DNA from: Gemmiger formicilis
GTDB taxonomy: Bacteria; Bacillota; Clostridia; Oscillospirales; Ruminococcaceae
NCBI RefSeq assembly: GCF_016900095.1
Contig: NZ_JACJJP010000007.1
Coordinates: 1-64,000, forward strand
DNA: 64,000 nucleotides
Direction of reading: 5' to 3'
Shown one piece after another: positions 25,228 through 34,072 of the stretch (the stretch's first letter is position 1; every line of letters begins with the position of its first letter). The translations under genes and the position numbers were made by a program. The notes under the pieces were generated by a model. That model was not told the DNA's origin. It worked only from the letters and a program-made list of their open reading frames with translations, and ran no database searches.

Positions 25228-25255
25228 GCCTTTCTTACAAAGACAAAAGACAAAA

Positions 25256-25294
25256 CAGCCCCGCCGCAAAGGGATATACCTTGCGGCGGGGCTG
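25256..25294 (-). terminator. Terminator of the his operon
   Basis: CAGCCCCGCCGCAA (25256-25269) pairs with TTGCGGCGGGGCTG (25281-25294). On the minus strand TTTTGTCTTTTG follows. It can also act on the plus-strand pseudogene transcript. Confidence 0.8.
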
Positions 25295-25315
25295 CTGTAT
25301 TGCCTATGAATGATT

Positions 25316-26143
25316 TTACAGGGCGCAGGGGACAAAGCCGTCCTTGCCCAGCACCTGCACATGGTCGTAGCCCAGGGCCTTCAGCTGGGCGGCGGCCTCC
25401 TCGTAGCCGAAGGTCAGGGCCTTGGCCTCGTGGGCGTCGGCGGTGATGATCACCTCGCCGCCCATCTCCTTCCAGGCGCGCAGGATTTCTTCCCCGGGGA
25501 AGAAATCGTCCCGGTATCCGCGGTACACCGAGGAAGTGTTCACTTCCAGCACGCAGCCGTTGGCGGCCGCCGCCTCCAGGGCTTTGCGGGCCGCGGCCAT
25601 GTAGCGGGGGCTGGTCTCATCAAAGAACTTGTTGCCCTTGTTGATCTTCTTGATCAGGTCGATGTGGCCCAGAATGGGGGGCTTGTGCTCGGCCACCTGG
25701 CGCACGTTGTCGAAGTAGGCTTCCACAACGGCCAGGCCGTCGCCGTCGAAATCGTCCTGAATGCAGGCGGCCAGGTCGGCCTCCCGGAAATCGATCTCAT
25801 AATAACGCCCGGTCTTGGGACCGCGCACGTAGTGGGCGCTGCCGATGAAGTAATCGTAGGCGGTGGGGTCGTCGTCGCTGAACAAATCCCATTCCAGCCC
25901 GCACAGGATATCGAGCTTGCCCGCATAGCGCTCCTTGAGCTTGGCCACCTGCGCTTTGTACAGGGCGGTGCGGCTCTGGGTCATGCAGTATTCGATATCA
26001 CAGGGGGTGTGGCTGTGGCCGGAAAAACCCAGGGTCTTCAGCCCGGCATGCCAGGCGGTGACCGCCAGTTCATCCAGGGTGTTTTTGCCGTCGCACAGTT
26101 TGGAATGGACATGTACCGAACTCAGTTTGTATTCGTCAGCCAT
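25316..26143 (-). CDS. hisK: Histidinol-phosphatase, PHP family
   Basis: A 275-residue PHP-domain phosphatase that turns histidinol phosphate into histidinol. Metal ligands are seen in H-V-H-S-K-L-C-D-G (about 11-19), G-H-S-H-T (about 42-46), C-G-L-E-W-D, G-S-A-H-Y, G-H-I-D-L and the final A-D-A-H. It is the last gene of the histidine operon, one base after hisIE, and ends at the operon terminator. This PHP type replaces the HAD-type phosphatase found in enteric bacteria. Confidence 0.92.
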   Translation of the reverse strand: MADEYKLSSVHVHSKLCDGKNTLDELAVTAWHAGLKTLGFSGHSHTPCDIEYCMTQSRTALYKAQVAKLKERYAGKLDILCGLEWDLFSDDDPTAYDYFIGSAHYVRGPKTGRYYEIDFREADLAACIQDDFDGDGLAVVEAYFDNVRQVAEHKPPILGHIDLIKKINKGNKFFDETSPRYMAAARKALEAAAANGCVLEVNTSSVYRGYRDDFFPGEEILRAWKEMGGEVIITADAHEAKALTFGYEEAAAQLKALGYDHVQVLGKDGFVPCAL

Positions 26144-26144
26144 C

Positions 26145-26801
26145 TCACTGCATCCTCTCCTGTTTTACTTTATGATCGACCACGTGGCGTTTTTCCAGCT
26201 CACGGGTGATGTCTTCCACCGAGATACCCAGCTCGATCATCAGCACCAGCACATGATAGGCCAGGTCGCTGATCTCGAACACGGTCTCTTCCTTGTCGCG
26301 CTTGGAGCCCGCAATGATCACTTCGGTGCTCTCCTCGCCGACCTTTTTCAGGATCTTTTCCAGGCCCTTGTCAAACAGATAGCTGGTGTAGCTGCCTTCC
26401 TTGGGGTCGGTCTTGCGGCCCTCGATCAGGTGATACAGCCCCTCCCAGGTGAACTGCTTGAGCTCCTCCGAAACGTAGACCGGGTTGAAGAAGCAGCTTT
26501 CGGCGCCGGTATGGCAGGCGGGACCGCTCTTCACCACCTCCACCACCAGGGCATCCTTGTCGCAGTCGGCGGTGATGGACACCACCTTCTGCACATTGCC
26601 GGAAGTTTCGCCCTTGCGCCAGATTTCCTGGCGGCTGCGGGACCAGAAGACGGTGCGGCCCTCCGCGATGGTCAGGGCCAGGGTCTCGGCGTTCATGTAC
26701 GCCAGGGTCAGCACTTCTTTGGTGTAGTGATCCTGCACGATGGCGGGGATCAGCCCATGTTTGTCAAATTTCAGTGTACGGGAAGTTTCGGTATATTCCA
26801 T
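26145..26801 (-). CDS. hisIE: Bifunctional phosphoribosyl-AMP cyclohydrolase / phosphoribosyl-ATP pyrophosphatase
   Basis: This 218-residue fusion carries steps 2 and 3 of histidine synthesis. The N-terminal cyclohydrolase (about 1-115) shows the [16 protein letters not shown] region, D-C-D-K-D metal site and the zinc Cys in C-H-T-G. The C-terminal pyrophosphatase (about 120-205) shows [16 protein letters not shown] and E-I-S-D-L-A-Y-H. It has its own putative promoter in the 91-base gap after hisF and is followed directly by hisK. Confidence 0.95.
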   Translation of the reverse strand: MEYTETSRTLKFDKHGLIPAIVQDHYTKEVLTLAYMNAETLALTIAEGRTVFWSRSRQEIWRKGETSGNVQKVVSITADCDKDALVVEVVKSGPACHTGAESCFFNPVYVSEELKQFTWEGLYHLIEGRKTDPKEGSYTSYLFDKGLEKILKKVGEESTEVIIAGSKRDKEETVFEISDLAYHVLVLMIELGISVEDITRELEKRHVVDHKVKQERMQ

Positions 26802-26841
26802 GAGAAAAAACTCCTGCTCATTATAGATATGAGATACTTAT

Positions 26842-26870
26842 AGTGTACAGCGGCGGCGAACATTTTGCAA
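26842..26870 (-). promoter_or_regulatory. Possible internal promoter for hisIE-hisK
   Basis: TTGCAA (26865-26870), 17 bases, TACACT (26842-26847) on the minus strand within the only sizeable gap of the operon. Confidence 0.4.
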
Positions 26871-26892
26871 GAGGGGACAGAGGGGAAAGCTG

Positions 26893-27651
26893 TCAAAGAC
26901 GCATTTCGATCCCGTTTTCGCGCAGATATTGTTTCAGCTCCCGGATATCCACCTGCTTGGTGTGGAAGATGGAGGCGGCCAACCCGGCGTCCACCGCCGG
27001 ATGGTTGCGGAAAAGTTCCAGAAAATCTTCCCGGCAGCCTGCCCCGCCGGAAGCGATGATGGGCACGGCGCACCGCTTGGAAACCTCGTCCAGCAGTTCC
27101 AGGTCAAAGCCGCTCTTGACCCCGTCGGTGTCAATGGAGTTGACCACCAGTTCCCCGGCGCCGTTTTTCACCCCCTGTTCCAGCCAGTCCAGGGCGTCGA
27201 TGCCGGTGTTTTCCCGGCCGCCCTTGGCGAACAGACGGAAATGCCCGTCCACCCGCTTGATGTCCGCCGAAAGCACCACGCACTGGTCGCCGTAGCGCTG
27301 GGCGGCCGCCGAGATGATGGCGGGATTTTTGATGGCGCCGGAGTTGACGCTGACCTTGTCGGCGCCGCATTTCAGCACCCGGTCAAAGTCTTCCAGGGTG
27401 GCAATGCCGCCGCCCACCGTCAGGGGAATGAAGATTTCGGAAGCCACCTTGCGCAGAATGTCGGTGAAGAGGGTGCGGCCCTCCACGCTGGCGGTGATGT
27501 CGTAAAACACCAGCTCATCCGCCCCGGCGGCGTTGTAGTACCGGGCCATCTCCACCGGGTCGGCCATGTCCCGCAGCCCTTCGAAGTTGACCCCCTTGAC
27601 CACCCGGCCGTTCTTGACGTCCAGGCAGGGGATGATGCGTTTTGTAACCAT
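26893..27651 (-). CDS. hisF: Imidazole glycerol phosphate synthase, cyclase subunit
   Basis: A 252-residue TIM barrel that closes the imidazole ring, producing imidazole glycerol phosphate and AICAR with ammonia supplied by HisH. The catalytic Asp residues are in P-C-L-D-V-K-N-G (about 8-15) and N-S-I-D-T-D-G, and phosphate-binding loops V-G-G-G-I and A-S-G-G-A-G are present. It follows hisA after 14 bases. Partner hisH lies two genes upstream in the same operon. Confidence 0.96.
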   Translation of the reverse strand: MVTKRIIPCLDVKNGRVVKGVNFEGLRDMADPVEMARYYNAAGADELVFYDITASVEGRTLFTDILRKVASEIFIPLTVGGGIATLEDFDRVLKCGADKVSVNSGAIKNPAIISAAAQRYGDQCVVLSADIKRVDGHFRLFAKGGRENTGIDALDWLEQGVKNGAGELVVNSIDTDGVKSGFDLELLDEVSKRCAVPIIASGGAGCREDFLELFRNHPAVDAGLAASIFHTKQVDIRELKQYLRENGIEMRL

Positions 27652-27665
27652 AGTTTCCGCCCCTT

Positions 27666-28382
27666 TCAGCCTTCAAAGCGGCGCACGGCCTCGGCCAGGT
27701 CGATGGCGCCGGTGTAGATGGATTTGCCCAGGATGGCCGCATGGCAGCCCATGTCCTGCAGCCGGGCCAGCTCCTCCATGCGGGCAATGCCGCCGGAAGC
27801 GGTGATCTCCACCCCGGGAATGGTTAAAAGATCCCGGTACAGCTGCATGTTGGTGCCCTGCATGGTGCCGTCGCGGGAAATGTCGGTGACGATGAGGGCT
27901 TTGACCCCGGCATCGGCACAGCGGCGGCAGAAATCCAGCCCCGGCTCGGGGGTGACTTCCTTCCAGCCGCTCACCGCCACATAGCCGTCTTTCATGTCCA
28001 CGCCCACAACAATCCGGTCGCCGTAGGTGCGGGCCATGCGGGCGGTGAAGTCAAAGTCCCGCACTGCGATGGTGCCCAGGATGCAGCGGCCCACTCCCAG
28101 GGCCAGATAGTCCTCGATGCGCTGCTGGTCCCGGATGCCGCCGCCCACCTCCACAAACAGGTCGCCCGCGGCGGTGATGCTTTGGATGGTGGCAAAGTTC
28201 ACCGCCTGACCGTCCTTGGCGCCGTCCAGGTCCACCACATGCAGGTACTTGGCCCCGGCGGCCGCAAAGTCCTTGGCCTGGGCCACCGGGTCGGGGTTGT
28301 AAACGGTCATCTGGTCGTAGTCGCCCTGGTACAGCCGCACGGCCTGGCCGCCCCGCAGGTCAATGGCAGGATACAGTTTCAT
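27666..28382 (-). CDS. hisA: ProFAR isomerase
   Basis: A 238-residue TIM-barrel isomerase, step 4 of histidine synthesis. It has the N-terminal A-I-D-L-R-G-G with the catalytic Asp, V-G-G-G-I-R-D phosphate loop, and the second catalytic Asp in V-T-D-I-S-R-D-G-T. It is a homologue of HisF with the same half-barrel repeats. It lies 12 bases after hisH and 14 bases before hisF. Confidence 0.96.
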   Translation of the reverse strand: MKLYPAIDLRGGQAVRLYQGDYDQMTVYNPDPVAQAKDFAAAGAKYLHVVDLDGAKDGQAVNFATIQSITAAGDLFVEVGGGIRDQQRIEDYLALGVGRCILGTIAVRDFDFTARMARTYGDRIVVGVDMKDGYVAVSGWKEVTPEPGLDFCRRCADAGVKALIVTDISRDGTMQGTNMQLYRDLLTIPGVEITASGGIARMEELARLQDMGCHAAILGKSIYTGAIDLAEAVRRFEG

Positions 28383-28394
28383 ACAGCGCCCTCC

Positions 28395-29012
28395 TCACAG
28401 TTCGGCAAAGGCCCGCAGAATCCGCAGGCCGGTATCGCCGGATTTTTCGGGGTGGAACTGGGTACCGTACACCAGCCCTGCCCGCACGGTGCCGGTTACC
28501 GGAATGCTGTATTCGCTGGTGGCCAGGGTGTTGTCGGCGCAATTCTTGGCGTAGTAGCTGTGCACATAGTAGACATATTCGCCGTTCCTGACGTACCTGA
28601 ACAGCGGGTCCTTGGCTCCCGCCGGGGTCAGGTCCAGGGCGTTCCAGCCGATGTGGGGCACTTTCAGGGACGGGTCTTTCAGATCATCGGCCAGCGGACA
28701 CACCTGCCCGGGCACCAGGCCCAGACCTTCGTGCTCGCCGTACTCATAACTTTTCTCAAACAGCAGCTGCATGCCCAGGCAGATGCCCAGCAGCGGGGTG
28801 TGCTTGGTTTCCTCCCGCAATACCGGTATAAGACCGGTGGCCTGCAGCTTGGCGGCGGCGTCCGCAAAGGCGCCCACCCCGGGCAGCAGGATATGGGTGG
28901 CGCTGCGCAGGTCCTCGGCTTCGTGGGTCACCCGCACTTCGGCGCCCAGGCTCTTGACGCTGGAAGCCAGGCTGAACAGGTTGCCTACCCCGTAATCCAC
29001 AATGGCAATCAT
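28395..29012 (-). CDS. hisH: Imidazole glycerol phosphate synthase, glutaminase subunit
   Basis: A 205-residue class I glutamine amidotransferase that feeds ammonia to HisF. The nucleophile is in G-I-C-L-G-M-Q-L-L-F (about Cys77), the oxyanion region P-G-V-G-A-F lies near residue 48, and the catalytic His/Glu pair is in Q-F-H-P-E-K-S. It is 26 bases after hisC on the minus strand, in the position where many clostridial operons would have hisB before it. Confidence 0.96.
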   Translation of the reverse strand: MIAIVDYGVGNLFSLASSVKSLGAEVRVTHEAEDLRSATHILLPGVGAFADAAAKLQATGLIPVLREETKHTPLLGICLGMQLLFEKSYEYGEHEGLGLVPGQVCPLADDLKDPSLKVPHIGWNALDLTPAGAKDPLFRYVRNGEYVYYVHSYYAKNCADNTLATSEYSIPVTGTVRAGLVYGTQFHPEKSGDTGLRILRAFAEL

Positions 29013-29038
29013 CTGAAATCCCCCTCTTTATGTACATT

Positions 29039-30100
29039 TCAGCGCAGAATATCGTCCAGCTCGGTGAAAAACCGCGCCATCTGTTCCGGCGTGCCGATGG
29101 TGATGCGCAGCCAGCTGTCGATGCGCGGGGCCGAGAAGTACCGGATCAGCACCCCCCGTTCCCGCAGCGCTTCAAAGATTTCCTTCGCCGGTTTTCCGGC
29201 GGGCTTGACAAACAGAAAATTGGTGGCCGAATCCAGCACTGTGAAGCCTCGCCGGCGCAGTTCTTCGGCGGTATTTTGCCGGGTGCGGCAGATCTTTTCC
29301 ACCGTGGCCCGGAAATAGGCGTCATCCCGCATGGCGGCGGCCCCGGCGGCCTGGTTCAGCGAACTGATGTTGTAGGGGCTGTAACTGAACTTGATGCGGT
29401 TCATGTCCGCGATCAGGGCGGGCTGTGCGGCACAGAAGCCCAGCCGGGCCCCCGCCAGGCTGCGGGACTTGGAGAAGGTGCGCACCACAACCAGGTTATC
29501 GTACTTGGGCACCAGCGGCAGGCAGGAAGCGCCCTCCCCCGCAAAATCCACGTAGGCCTCGTCCACGATCACAATGTGGTCGGGATTGCGGCGGATGACC
29601 TCCTCGATGGCCGCCACCGGGGCCAGCAGGCTGGTGGGGGCGTTGGGGTTGGCAATGACGATGGTCTGCCCCAACCCGTAATAGGCGGTCAGGTCCAGGG
29701 TAAAGTCCTCCCGCACCGGCAGGATGTGGGCCGGCACTCCCATCAGCTGGCACAGCACCGGGTAAAAGCTGTAGGTAATGTCCGCAAAGGCCAGGGGGGT
29801 GTTCTCATCACAGAAAGCCCGGATGGCCAGCAGCAGGTTCTCGTCGCTGCCGTTGCCGCACAGGATGTGATCGGCGGGCAGGCCCACCTGCTGGGCGATG
29901 GCCGCACACAGGTCAGCTTCGGTCAGGTCGCAGTACAGGCGCAGCCCGGCCACCGCCCCCGCCACCGCGTCGGCCACGGCAGGGGAGGGGGGATAAGGGT
30001 TCTCGTTGGCGTTGAGCTTGACAAGATCGGGCATTTTGCGCTGTTCGCCGGGTGTATAGGGTTCCAGCGCCGCCAGCGTGGGGGTGAAATAACGGCTCAT
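29039..30100 (-). CDS. hisC: Histidinol-phosphate aminotransferase
   Basis: A 353-residue PLP-dependent class II aminotransferase. It has L-N-A-N-E-N-P-Y (substrate region), G-N-G-S-D-E-N (cofactor phosphate), N-P-N-A-P-T, V-D-E-A-Y-V-D-F (cofactor Asp) and the Schiff-base Lys in T-F-S-K-S-R-S-L-A-G-A-R-L-G. ATG at 30100 overlaps the stop of the acetyltransferase gene by four bases, so translation is coupled. Confidence 0.95.
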   Translation of the reverse strand: MSRYFTPTLAALEPYTPGEQRKMPDLVKLNANENPYPPSPAVADAVAGAVAGLRLYCDLTEADLCAAIAQQVGLPADHILCGNGSDENLLLAIRAFCDENTPLAFADITYSFYPVLCQLMGVPAHILPVREDFTLDLTAYYGLGQTIVIANPNAPTSLLAPVAAIEEVIRRNPDHIVIVDEAYVDFAGEGASCLPLVPKYDNLVVVRTFSKSRSLAGARLGFCAAQPALIADMNRIKFSYSPYNISSLNQAAGAAAMRDDAYFRATVEKICRTRQNTAEELRRRGFTVLDSATNFLFVKPAGKPAKEIFEALRERGVLIRYFSAPRIDSWLRITIGTPEQMARFFTELDDILR

Positions 30101-30648
30101 ATTTGGCCTCCGTCCTTGTGCGGCGCCGGACGGCGGGCACAGTAGATCAGGTGCGGCATATCCACACCGTAGTAATGTTTGGTAAACTGCCCCACTACCT
30201 GCATGCCGTTGCGCTCCGCCACCGCCCGGGAAGGGGCATTGTTGTCCCGGATGATGGAATAGACGGCGTCGGCATCCAGCGCCCAGTATCCGTAGTGCAT
30301 GCAGGCCCGGGCGCACTGGGTGGCATAGCCTTGGTGCCAGCAATCCCGGCGGAAGAGGTATCCCACCTCCATCACATCCCCCAAGGGGGTGGGCTGCATG
30401 CTCAGCCCGCACTGGCCGATCATCTCCCCGGTATCGGGGCGGACGGCGGCCCACAGGCCGAATCCGTCCTTTTGATAGCGGTTCAGCTGCCGGTCCAGCC
30501 AGTCCTGGACCTCGGCGTCGGAGAAGGCGTGTTCGTAGGCGTACATGACTTCCGGGTCCTGCAGGATGGCACACAGGGCGCGGTAGTCGGACTGCACCAT
30601 GGGGCGCAGATGCAACCGGCCCGCACTCAGGGCAAAGGGGGCGGTCAT
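30097..30648 (-). CDS. GNAT-family N-acetyltransferase inserted in the his operon
   Basis: A 183-residue acetyltransferase of the RimJ/RimL type. It has L-H-L-R-P-M near the start, G-Q-C-G-L in the central strand, V-G-Y-L-F-R-R and the acetyl-CoA-binding region W-H-Q-G-Y-A-T (a variant of Q-x-x-G-x-A), then N-A-P-S-R-A-V-A-E-R-N-G-M. It overlaps hisD and hisC by four bases at both ends, so it is fully embedded in the operon. No histidine-pathway step needs it; it may acetylate an intermediate, a protein N-terminus or something unrelated. Confidence 0.85.
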   Translation of the reverse strand: MTAPFALSAGRLHLRPMVQSDYRALCAILQDPEVMYAYEHAFSDAEVQDWLDRQLNRYQKDGFGLWAAVRPDTGEMIGQCGLSMQPTPLGDVMEVGYLFRRDCWHQGYATQCARACMHYGYWALDADAVYSIIRDNNAPSRAVAERNGMQVVGQFTKHYYGVDMPHLIYCARRPAPHKDGGQI

Positions 30649-31928
30649 TGACCGTCCTCGTAGCGGATGGTCACGCTCTTGGCGTGGGCGTGCAGGCCTT
30701 CCCGCTCCGCAAAGTCGGCGATGCGGTCCTTCACATCGGCCAGGGCGTCCCGGGTGTAGTAGAGGAAGCTGGACTTCTTGACAAAATCGTCCACGCTCAG
30801 CGGGCTGGAGAACCGGGCGGTGCCGGAGGTGGGCAGGGTGTGGTTGGGCCCGGCAAAGTAGTCGCCCAGGGCCTCGGGCACGTTGCGGCCCATAAAGATG
30901 CTGCCCGCGTTGCGGATCTGGCCCAGCAGGGCAAAGGGGTCCTCCACGCACAGTTCCAGGTGTTCGGGGGCGATGAGGTTGGCGGCCTCCACCGCCTTGG
31001 TCAGGTCGTCGGTGACGATGATCTTGCCGTTGGTGTCGATGCTCTCCCGGGCAATGGCCGCGCGGGGCAGCTGGGAAATCTGCACTTCCAGTTCCGACTG
31101 CACCGCCTTGGCCAGGTCCATGCTGTCGGTGACCAGCACCGCGGTGGCCAGCTTGTCGTGCTCGGCCTGGCTCAGCAGGTCCGCCGCCACCCAGGTGGGA
31201 TTGCAGCCGCCGTCGGCCAGCACCAGAATTTCCGAAGGTCCGGCGATCATGTCAATGCCCACCTTGCCGAAGACCTTGCGCTTGGCGGTGGCCACATAGA
31301 TGTTGCCGGGGCCCACGATCTTGTCCACGGCGGGCACGGTCTCGGTGCCGTAGGCCAGGGCGGCCACCGCCTGGGCGCCGCCGGACTTGACGATCTTGTC
31401 AATGCCCGCCACCGCCGCCGCGGCCAGAATGTTGGGGTTCACCTTGCCGTCCTTGCCGGCGGGGGTGGTCATGACGATCTCCTTGACCCCGGCCACCTTG
31501 GCGGGAATCACGTCCATCAATACGGTGGACGGGTAGGCTGCCGTGCCCCCCGGCACGTAGACACCGGCTTTTTCGATGGGGGTGTATTTCTGCCCCAGCA
31601 CCACGCCGGGGGTGTCGTTGATCACAAAATCCTTGTGCACCTGGTGTTCGTGGAAGGCCCGGATGTTGGCGGCGGCCATGCGCAGGGTGGTCAGGAAATC
31701 CTCCCCCACGGCGGCAAAGGCTTCGTCGATCTCCTCCTTGGTCACCAGCAGGCTGTCCAGATCGGCGCCGTCAAACTTTTTGGCGTAATCCCGCAGGGCT
31801 TCGTCCCCCCGGGCACGCACGTCGGCAATGATGCCGTCCACCACGGCTTCCACATCGGCTTCGGCCCGGATATCCCGGTTCAGAATCTCCTCCGGCCGCA
31901 CGGTGTCAAAAGAAAGAATACGGATCAT
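30645..31928 (-). CDS. hisD: Histidinol dehydrogenase
   Basis: This 427-residue enzyme makes the last two oxidations from histidinol to histidine with NAD. It shows [31 protein letters not shown] and the zinc and catalytic His region A-E-H-D-K, plus A-P-E-H-L-E-L. Both ends overlap neighbours by four bases (hisZG upstream, the GNAT gene downstream). Confidence 0.96.
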   Translation of the reverse strand: MIRILSFDTVRPEEILNRDIRAEADVEAVVDGIIADVRARGDEALRDYAKKFDGADLDSLLVTKEEIDEAFAAVGEDFLTTLRMAAANIRAFHEHQVHKDFVINDTPGVVLGQKYTPIEKAGVYVPGGTAAYPSTVLMDVIPAKVAGVKEIVMTTPAGKDGKVNPNILAAAAVAGIDKIVKSGGAQAVAALAYGTETVPAVDKIVGPGNIYVATAKRKVFGKVGIDMIAGPSEILVLADGGCNPTWVAADLLSQAEHDKLATAVLVTDSMDLAKAVQSELEVQISQLPRAAIARESIDTNGKIIVTDDLTKAVEAANLIAPEHLELCVEDPFALLGQIRNAGSIFMGRNVPEALGDYFAGPNHTLPTSGTARFSSPLSVDDFVKKSSFLYYTRDALADVKDRIADFAEREGLHAHAKSVTIRYEDGQ

Positions 31929-33493
31929 ACTTTCAGTGCCTCCTTCATTTTGGCCAGCAGCTCGGTCAGCTGGCGATACTTGAACTGGTAGCTGGCGCGG
32001 TTGGCGATGAACCGCGCACTGATGGGCATGAACTCTTCCAGCACGGCCAGGTTGTTTTCCCGCAGGGTGGTGCCGGTTTCCACAATGTCCACGATCACAT
32101 CGGACAGCCCCAGGATGGGGGCCAGTTCGATGGAACCGTTGAGCTTGATGATGTCGATGTCCCGGCCCAGGGCTTCGTAGTGCTCCCGGGCGATGGAAAC
32201 AAACTTGGTGGCCACCCGCAGGGCCCGGCTCTCGTCGTCCACAAAATCCTTGGGCCCGGCCACACACATCCGACACTTGCCCATGCCGGTGTCCATGAGC
32301 TCATATACGTCGGCGCCGGATTCGGCCAGGATGTCCTTGCCCACAATGCCGATGTCCGCGGCCCCGTGCTCCACATAGATGGCCACATCGCTGGGTTTGA
32401 CCAGGAAGTACCGCACCCTGGCTTCGGGGTTCTCCACCACCAGCTTGCGGGTCTCGTTGTAGTCCTCGTCGCAGCCGTACCCGGCCTTGGCCAGCAGGCC
32501 GTAGGCCTTGTCGCCCAGACGTCCCTTGGGCAGGGCGATGTTCAGCCAGGTGTCCGGCTCCGCTTCGGCGCTGGGGGCCAGCCGTTCCAGCTCGTCCAGG
32601 TAAAGGGCAAAGCCCAGGGCACAGGCGTCAGGGGTGAACCGGCGGGCCAGCAGATCGTACCGGCCGCCCTTCAGCACCGCCCGGGGTGCCCCGGCGGCGT
32701 ACCCGGTGAACACCAGGCCGTTGTAATATTCCATGTCCCCGGCCAGGCTCAGGTCCAGCCGCACGGTGGCGGCGTCTTTGCCCAGGCCCGCGTACAGGGC
32801 TTGCAGTTCATCCAGGGCTTCGGTCTGGGCCTGGCAGCGGCAGCGGGCGCGGGCTTCGGCCAGGGCGGCCTCAAAGGGGCCGTGCAGGCTCAGCAGGGCG
32901 CACAGGGCGTCGGAGCCATCCGCGTCCAGCCCGGCGGAAAGGGCTGCCTGGCGCAGTTCGTGGGCGTTTTTGTCCCGCAGCAGTTCCAGCAGCCGGGGCC
33001 GGGCAGCGGCGTCCACCTGCAGGGTGTCCAGCAGGCCGGTGAGATACCCCATGTGGCTCACTTCCAAAAAGGTCCGGGTGCCCAGGGTGGCCAGGCTGTC
33101 CACGGCCAGCCGGACCACCTCGGCCTGGCGGGCGGCGTCCACCGCGCCGATGCACTCCAGCCCCATCTGGCTGATCTCCGCAAAGGTGTGGCTTTCCCGG
33201 CTGGGACGGCAGACCTGTTCGGTGTAATAGTAGCGCTTGCACTCGCCGGGGGCGGGCTGGGCGTTCTTGGCAATGGAGAGGGTCACATCCGGGCGGATGG
33301 CCCGCAGCTTGCCGTCCAGGTCGGTGAAGGTGATGACCTGGGCGTCGGGCAGAAATTTCTGGTTCTGCTGGTACAGGGAATACTCCTCAAACCGGGCACA
33401 GCGGAATTTGCGGTACCCGGCCTGTTCGTACAGGGCCCGCAGCTGCAGGGTGCAGCGCTCGGCGGGGGAAAAACGAGTCAAATCCAGTTCCAT
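31925..33493 (-). CDS. hisZG: HisZ-HisG fusion: ATP phosphoribosyltransferase regulatory and catalytic parts
   Basis: This single 522-residue frame joins two proteins normally made separately. Residues 1 to about 310 are HisZ, a histidyl-tRNA-synthetase-like regulatory subunit (R-P-D-V-T-L-S-I-A, E-I-S-Q-M-G-L-E, Y-Y-N-G-L-V-F-T-G-Y, G-G-R-Y-D-L-L). After a short linker rich in Ala, Glu and Pro, residues about 320-522 are short-form HisG (L-N-I-A-L-P-K-G-R-L-G, G-I-V-G-K-D, and the PRPP-binding D-I-V-E-T-G-T-T-L). The product commits ATP and PRPP to histidine synthesis. ATG at 33493 is preferred over an upstream TTG because of the GAGG spacing. First gene of the operon. Confidence 0.92.
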   Translation of the reverse strand: MELDLTRFSPAERCTLQLRALYEQAGYRKFRCARFEEYSLYQQNQKFLPDAQVITFTDLDGKLRAIRPDVTLSIAKNAQPAPGECKRYYYTEQVCRPSRESHTFAEISQMGLECIGAVDAARQAEVVRLAVDSLATLGTRTFLEVSHMGYLTGLLDTLQVDAAARPRLLELLRDKNAHELRQAALSAGLDADGSDALCALLSLHGPFEAALAEARARCRCQAQTEALDELQALYAGLGKDAATVRLDLSLAGDMEYYNGLVFTGYAAGAPRAVLKGGRYDLLARRFTPDACALGFALYLDELERLAPSAEAEPDTWLNIALPKGRLGDKAYGLLAKAGYGCDEDYNETRKLVVENPEARVRYFLVKPSDVAIYVEHGAADIGIVGKDILAESGADVYELMDTGMGKCRMCVAGPKDFVDDESRALRVATKFVSIAREHYEALGRDIDIIKLNGSIELAPILGLSDVIVDIVETGTTLRENNLAVLEEFMPISARFIANRASYQFKYRQLTELLAKMKEALKV

Positions 33494-33531
33494 ACAACGA
33501 TACCTCACACATCCATGCAAAACATGGTCTT

Positions 33532-33560
33532 ATTATACTTTAGCGGACTAAAGATGTAAA
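33532..33560 (-). promoter_or_regulatory. his operon promoter with a palindromic operator in its spacer
   Basis: TTTACA (33555-33560), 17 bases, TATAAT (33532-33537). The spacer contains the perfect inverted repeat CTTTAG-N4-CTAAAG (33538-33553), placed so that a bound repressor would block polymerase. There is no room for a T-box in the short leader. A TrpR-like HisR (YerC) repressor is the natural candidate, by inference. Confidence 0.75.
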
Positions 33561-33580
33561 GAGCGGCAACCGGCCGCCGG

Positions 33581-33643
33581 AAAAACAAAAACAGCAGGCG
33601 CAGCTTTCCCGTCTTTCGGATAAACGGAAAAATGCGCCTGCTG
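33581..33643 (-). terminator. Terminator after the small anchored-protein gene
   Basis: CAGCAGGCGCA (33592-33602) pairs with TGCGCCTGCTG (33633-33643). On the minus strand TTTTTGTTTTT follows. It insulates the his promoter. Confidence 0.85.
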
Positions 33644-33663
33644 GAAGGTTTGCAGCTGTTGAT

Positions 33664-34017
33664 TCAGCCCTGGCAGCCCATCTCGTCCCAGTCGGCAAAA
33701 TCCTCGGCCTTGGCAATGGCGGTGGGGTCGAGTTTGCCGTCCACGGTGGGAACGGGGTCGGTGTGGTCCTGCACGGGGTTGGGGTTGGGCGAGCTGTTGT
33801 CCGGCACCGGGATATACACCTCGGCGCTTGCGCTGGCCGGGGATTCCGCGGTTTCAGGCGCGTCGGTCTCGGGCTCGGCGGCATCCTCATCAAATGCCTC
33901 CGGGCCCAAAATATGCTCGTGCTCGCTGTTTTCGGAATAACGCTGGGCCAGCAGGGTAGCGGCGCAGCCCAGGGCCGCACCGGCCAGAACCGGCAGCAGA
34001 TGACGGAATAATGCCAT
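33664..34017 (-). CDS. Small membrane-anchored, acidic/proline-rich protein of unknown function
   Basis: The 117-residue product starts with one hydrophobic segment (about 5-24, L-L-P-V-L-A-G-A-A-L-G). A low-complexity region rich in Glu, Ala, Pro, Ser and Thr follows, ending in D-W-D-E-M-G-C-Q-G. It looks like a signal-anchored surface protein with no recognisable domain. The start at 34017 is set by the GAGGG upstream. It has its own promoter and a terminator, so it is monocistronic. Confidence 0.65.
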   Translation of the reverse strand: MALFRHLLPVLAGAALGCAATLLAQRYSENSEHEHILGPEAFDEDAAEPETDAPETAESPASASAEVYIPVPDNSSPNPNPVQDHTDPVPTVDGKLDPTAIAKAEDFADWDEMGCQG

Positions 34018-34072
34018 AGGATGTCCCTCTCTTCCCTGCACCGGCTCCCGCGGAACCGGCGAATTTGTGGAT

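Noticed and set aside
31928-33493. A histidyl-tRNA synthetase gene at the start of the his operon
   Set aside because: The N-terminal half is HisS-like but is fused to HisG and lacks the anticodon-binding domain, so it is the regulatory HisZ part.
33494-33531. A T-box or histidine leader peptide in front of the his operon
   Set aside because: The predicted start site leaves a leader of only about 30 bases, with no specifier hairpin and no run of His codons.
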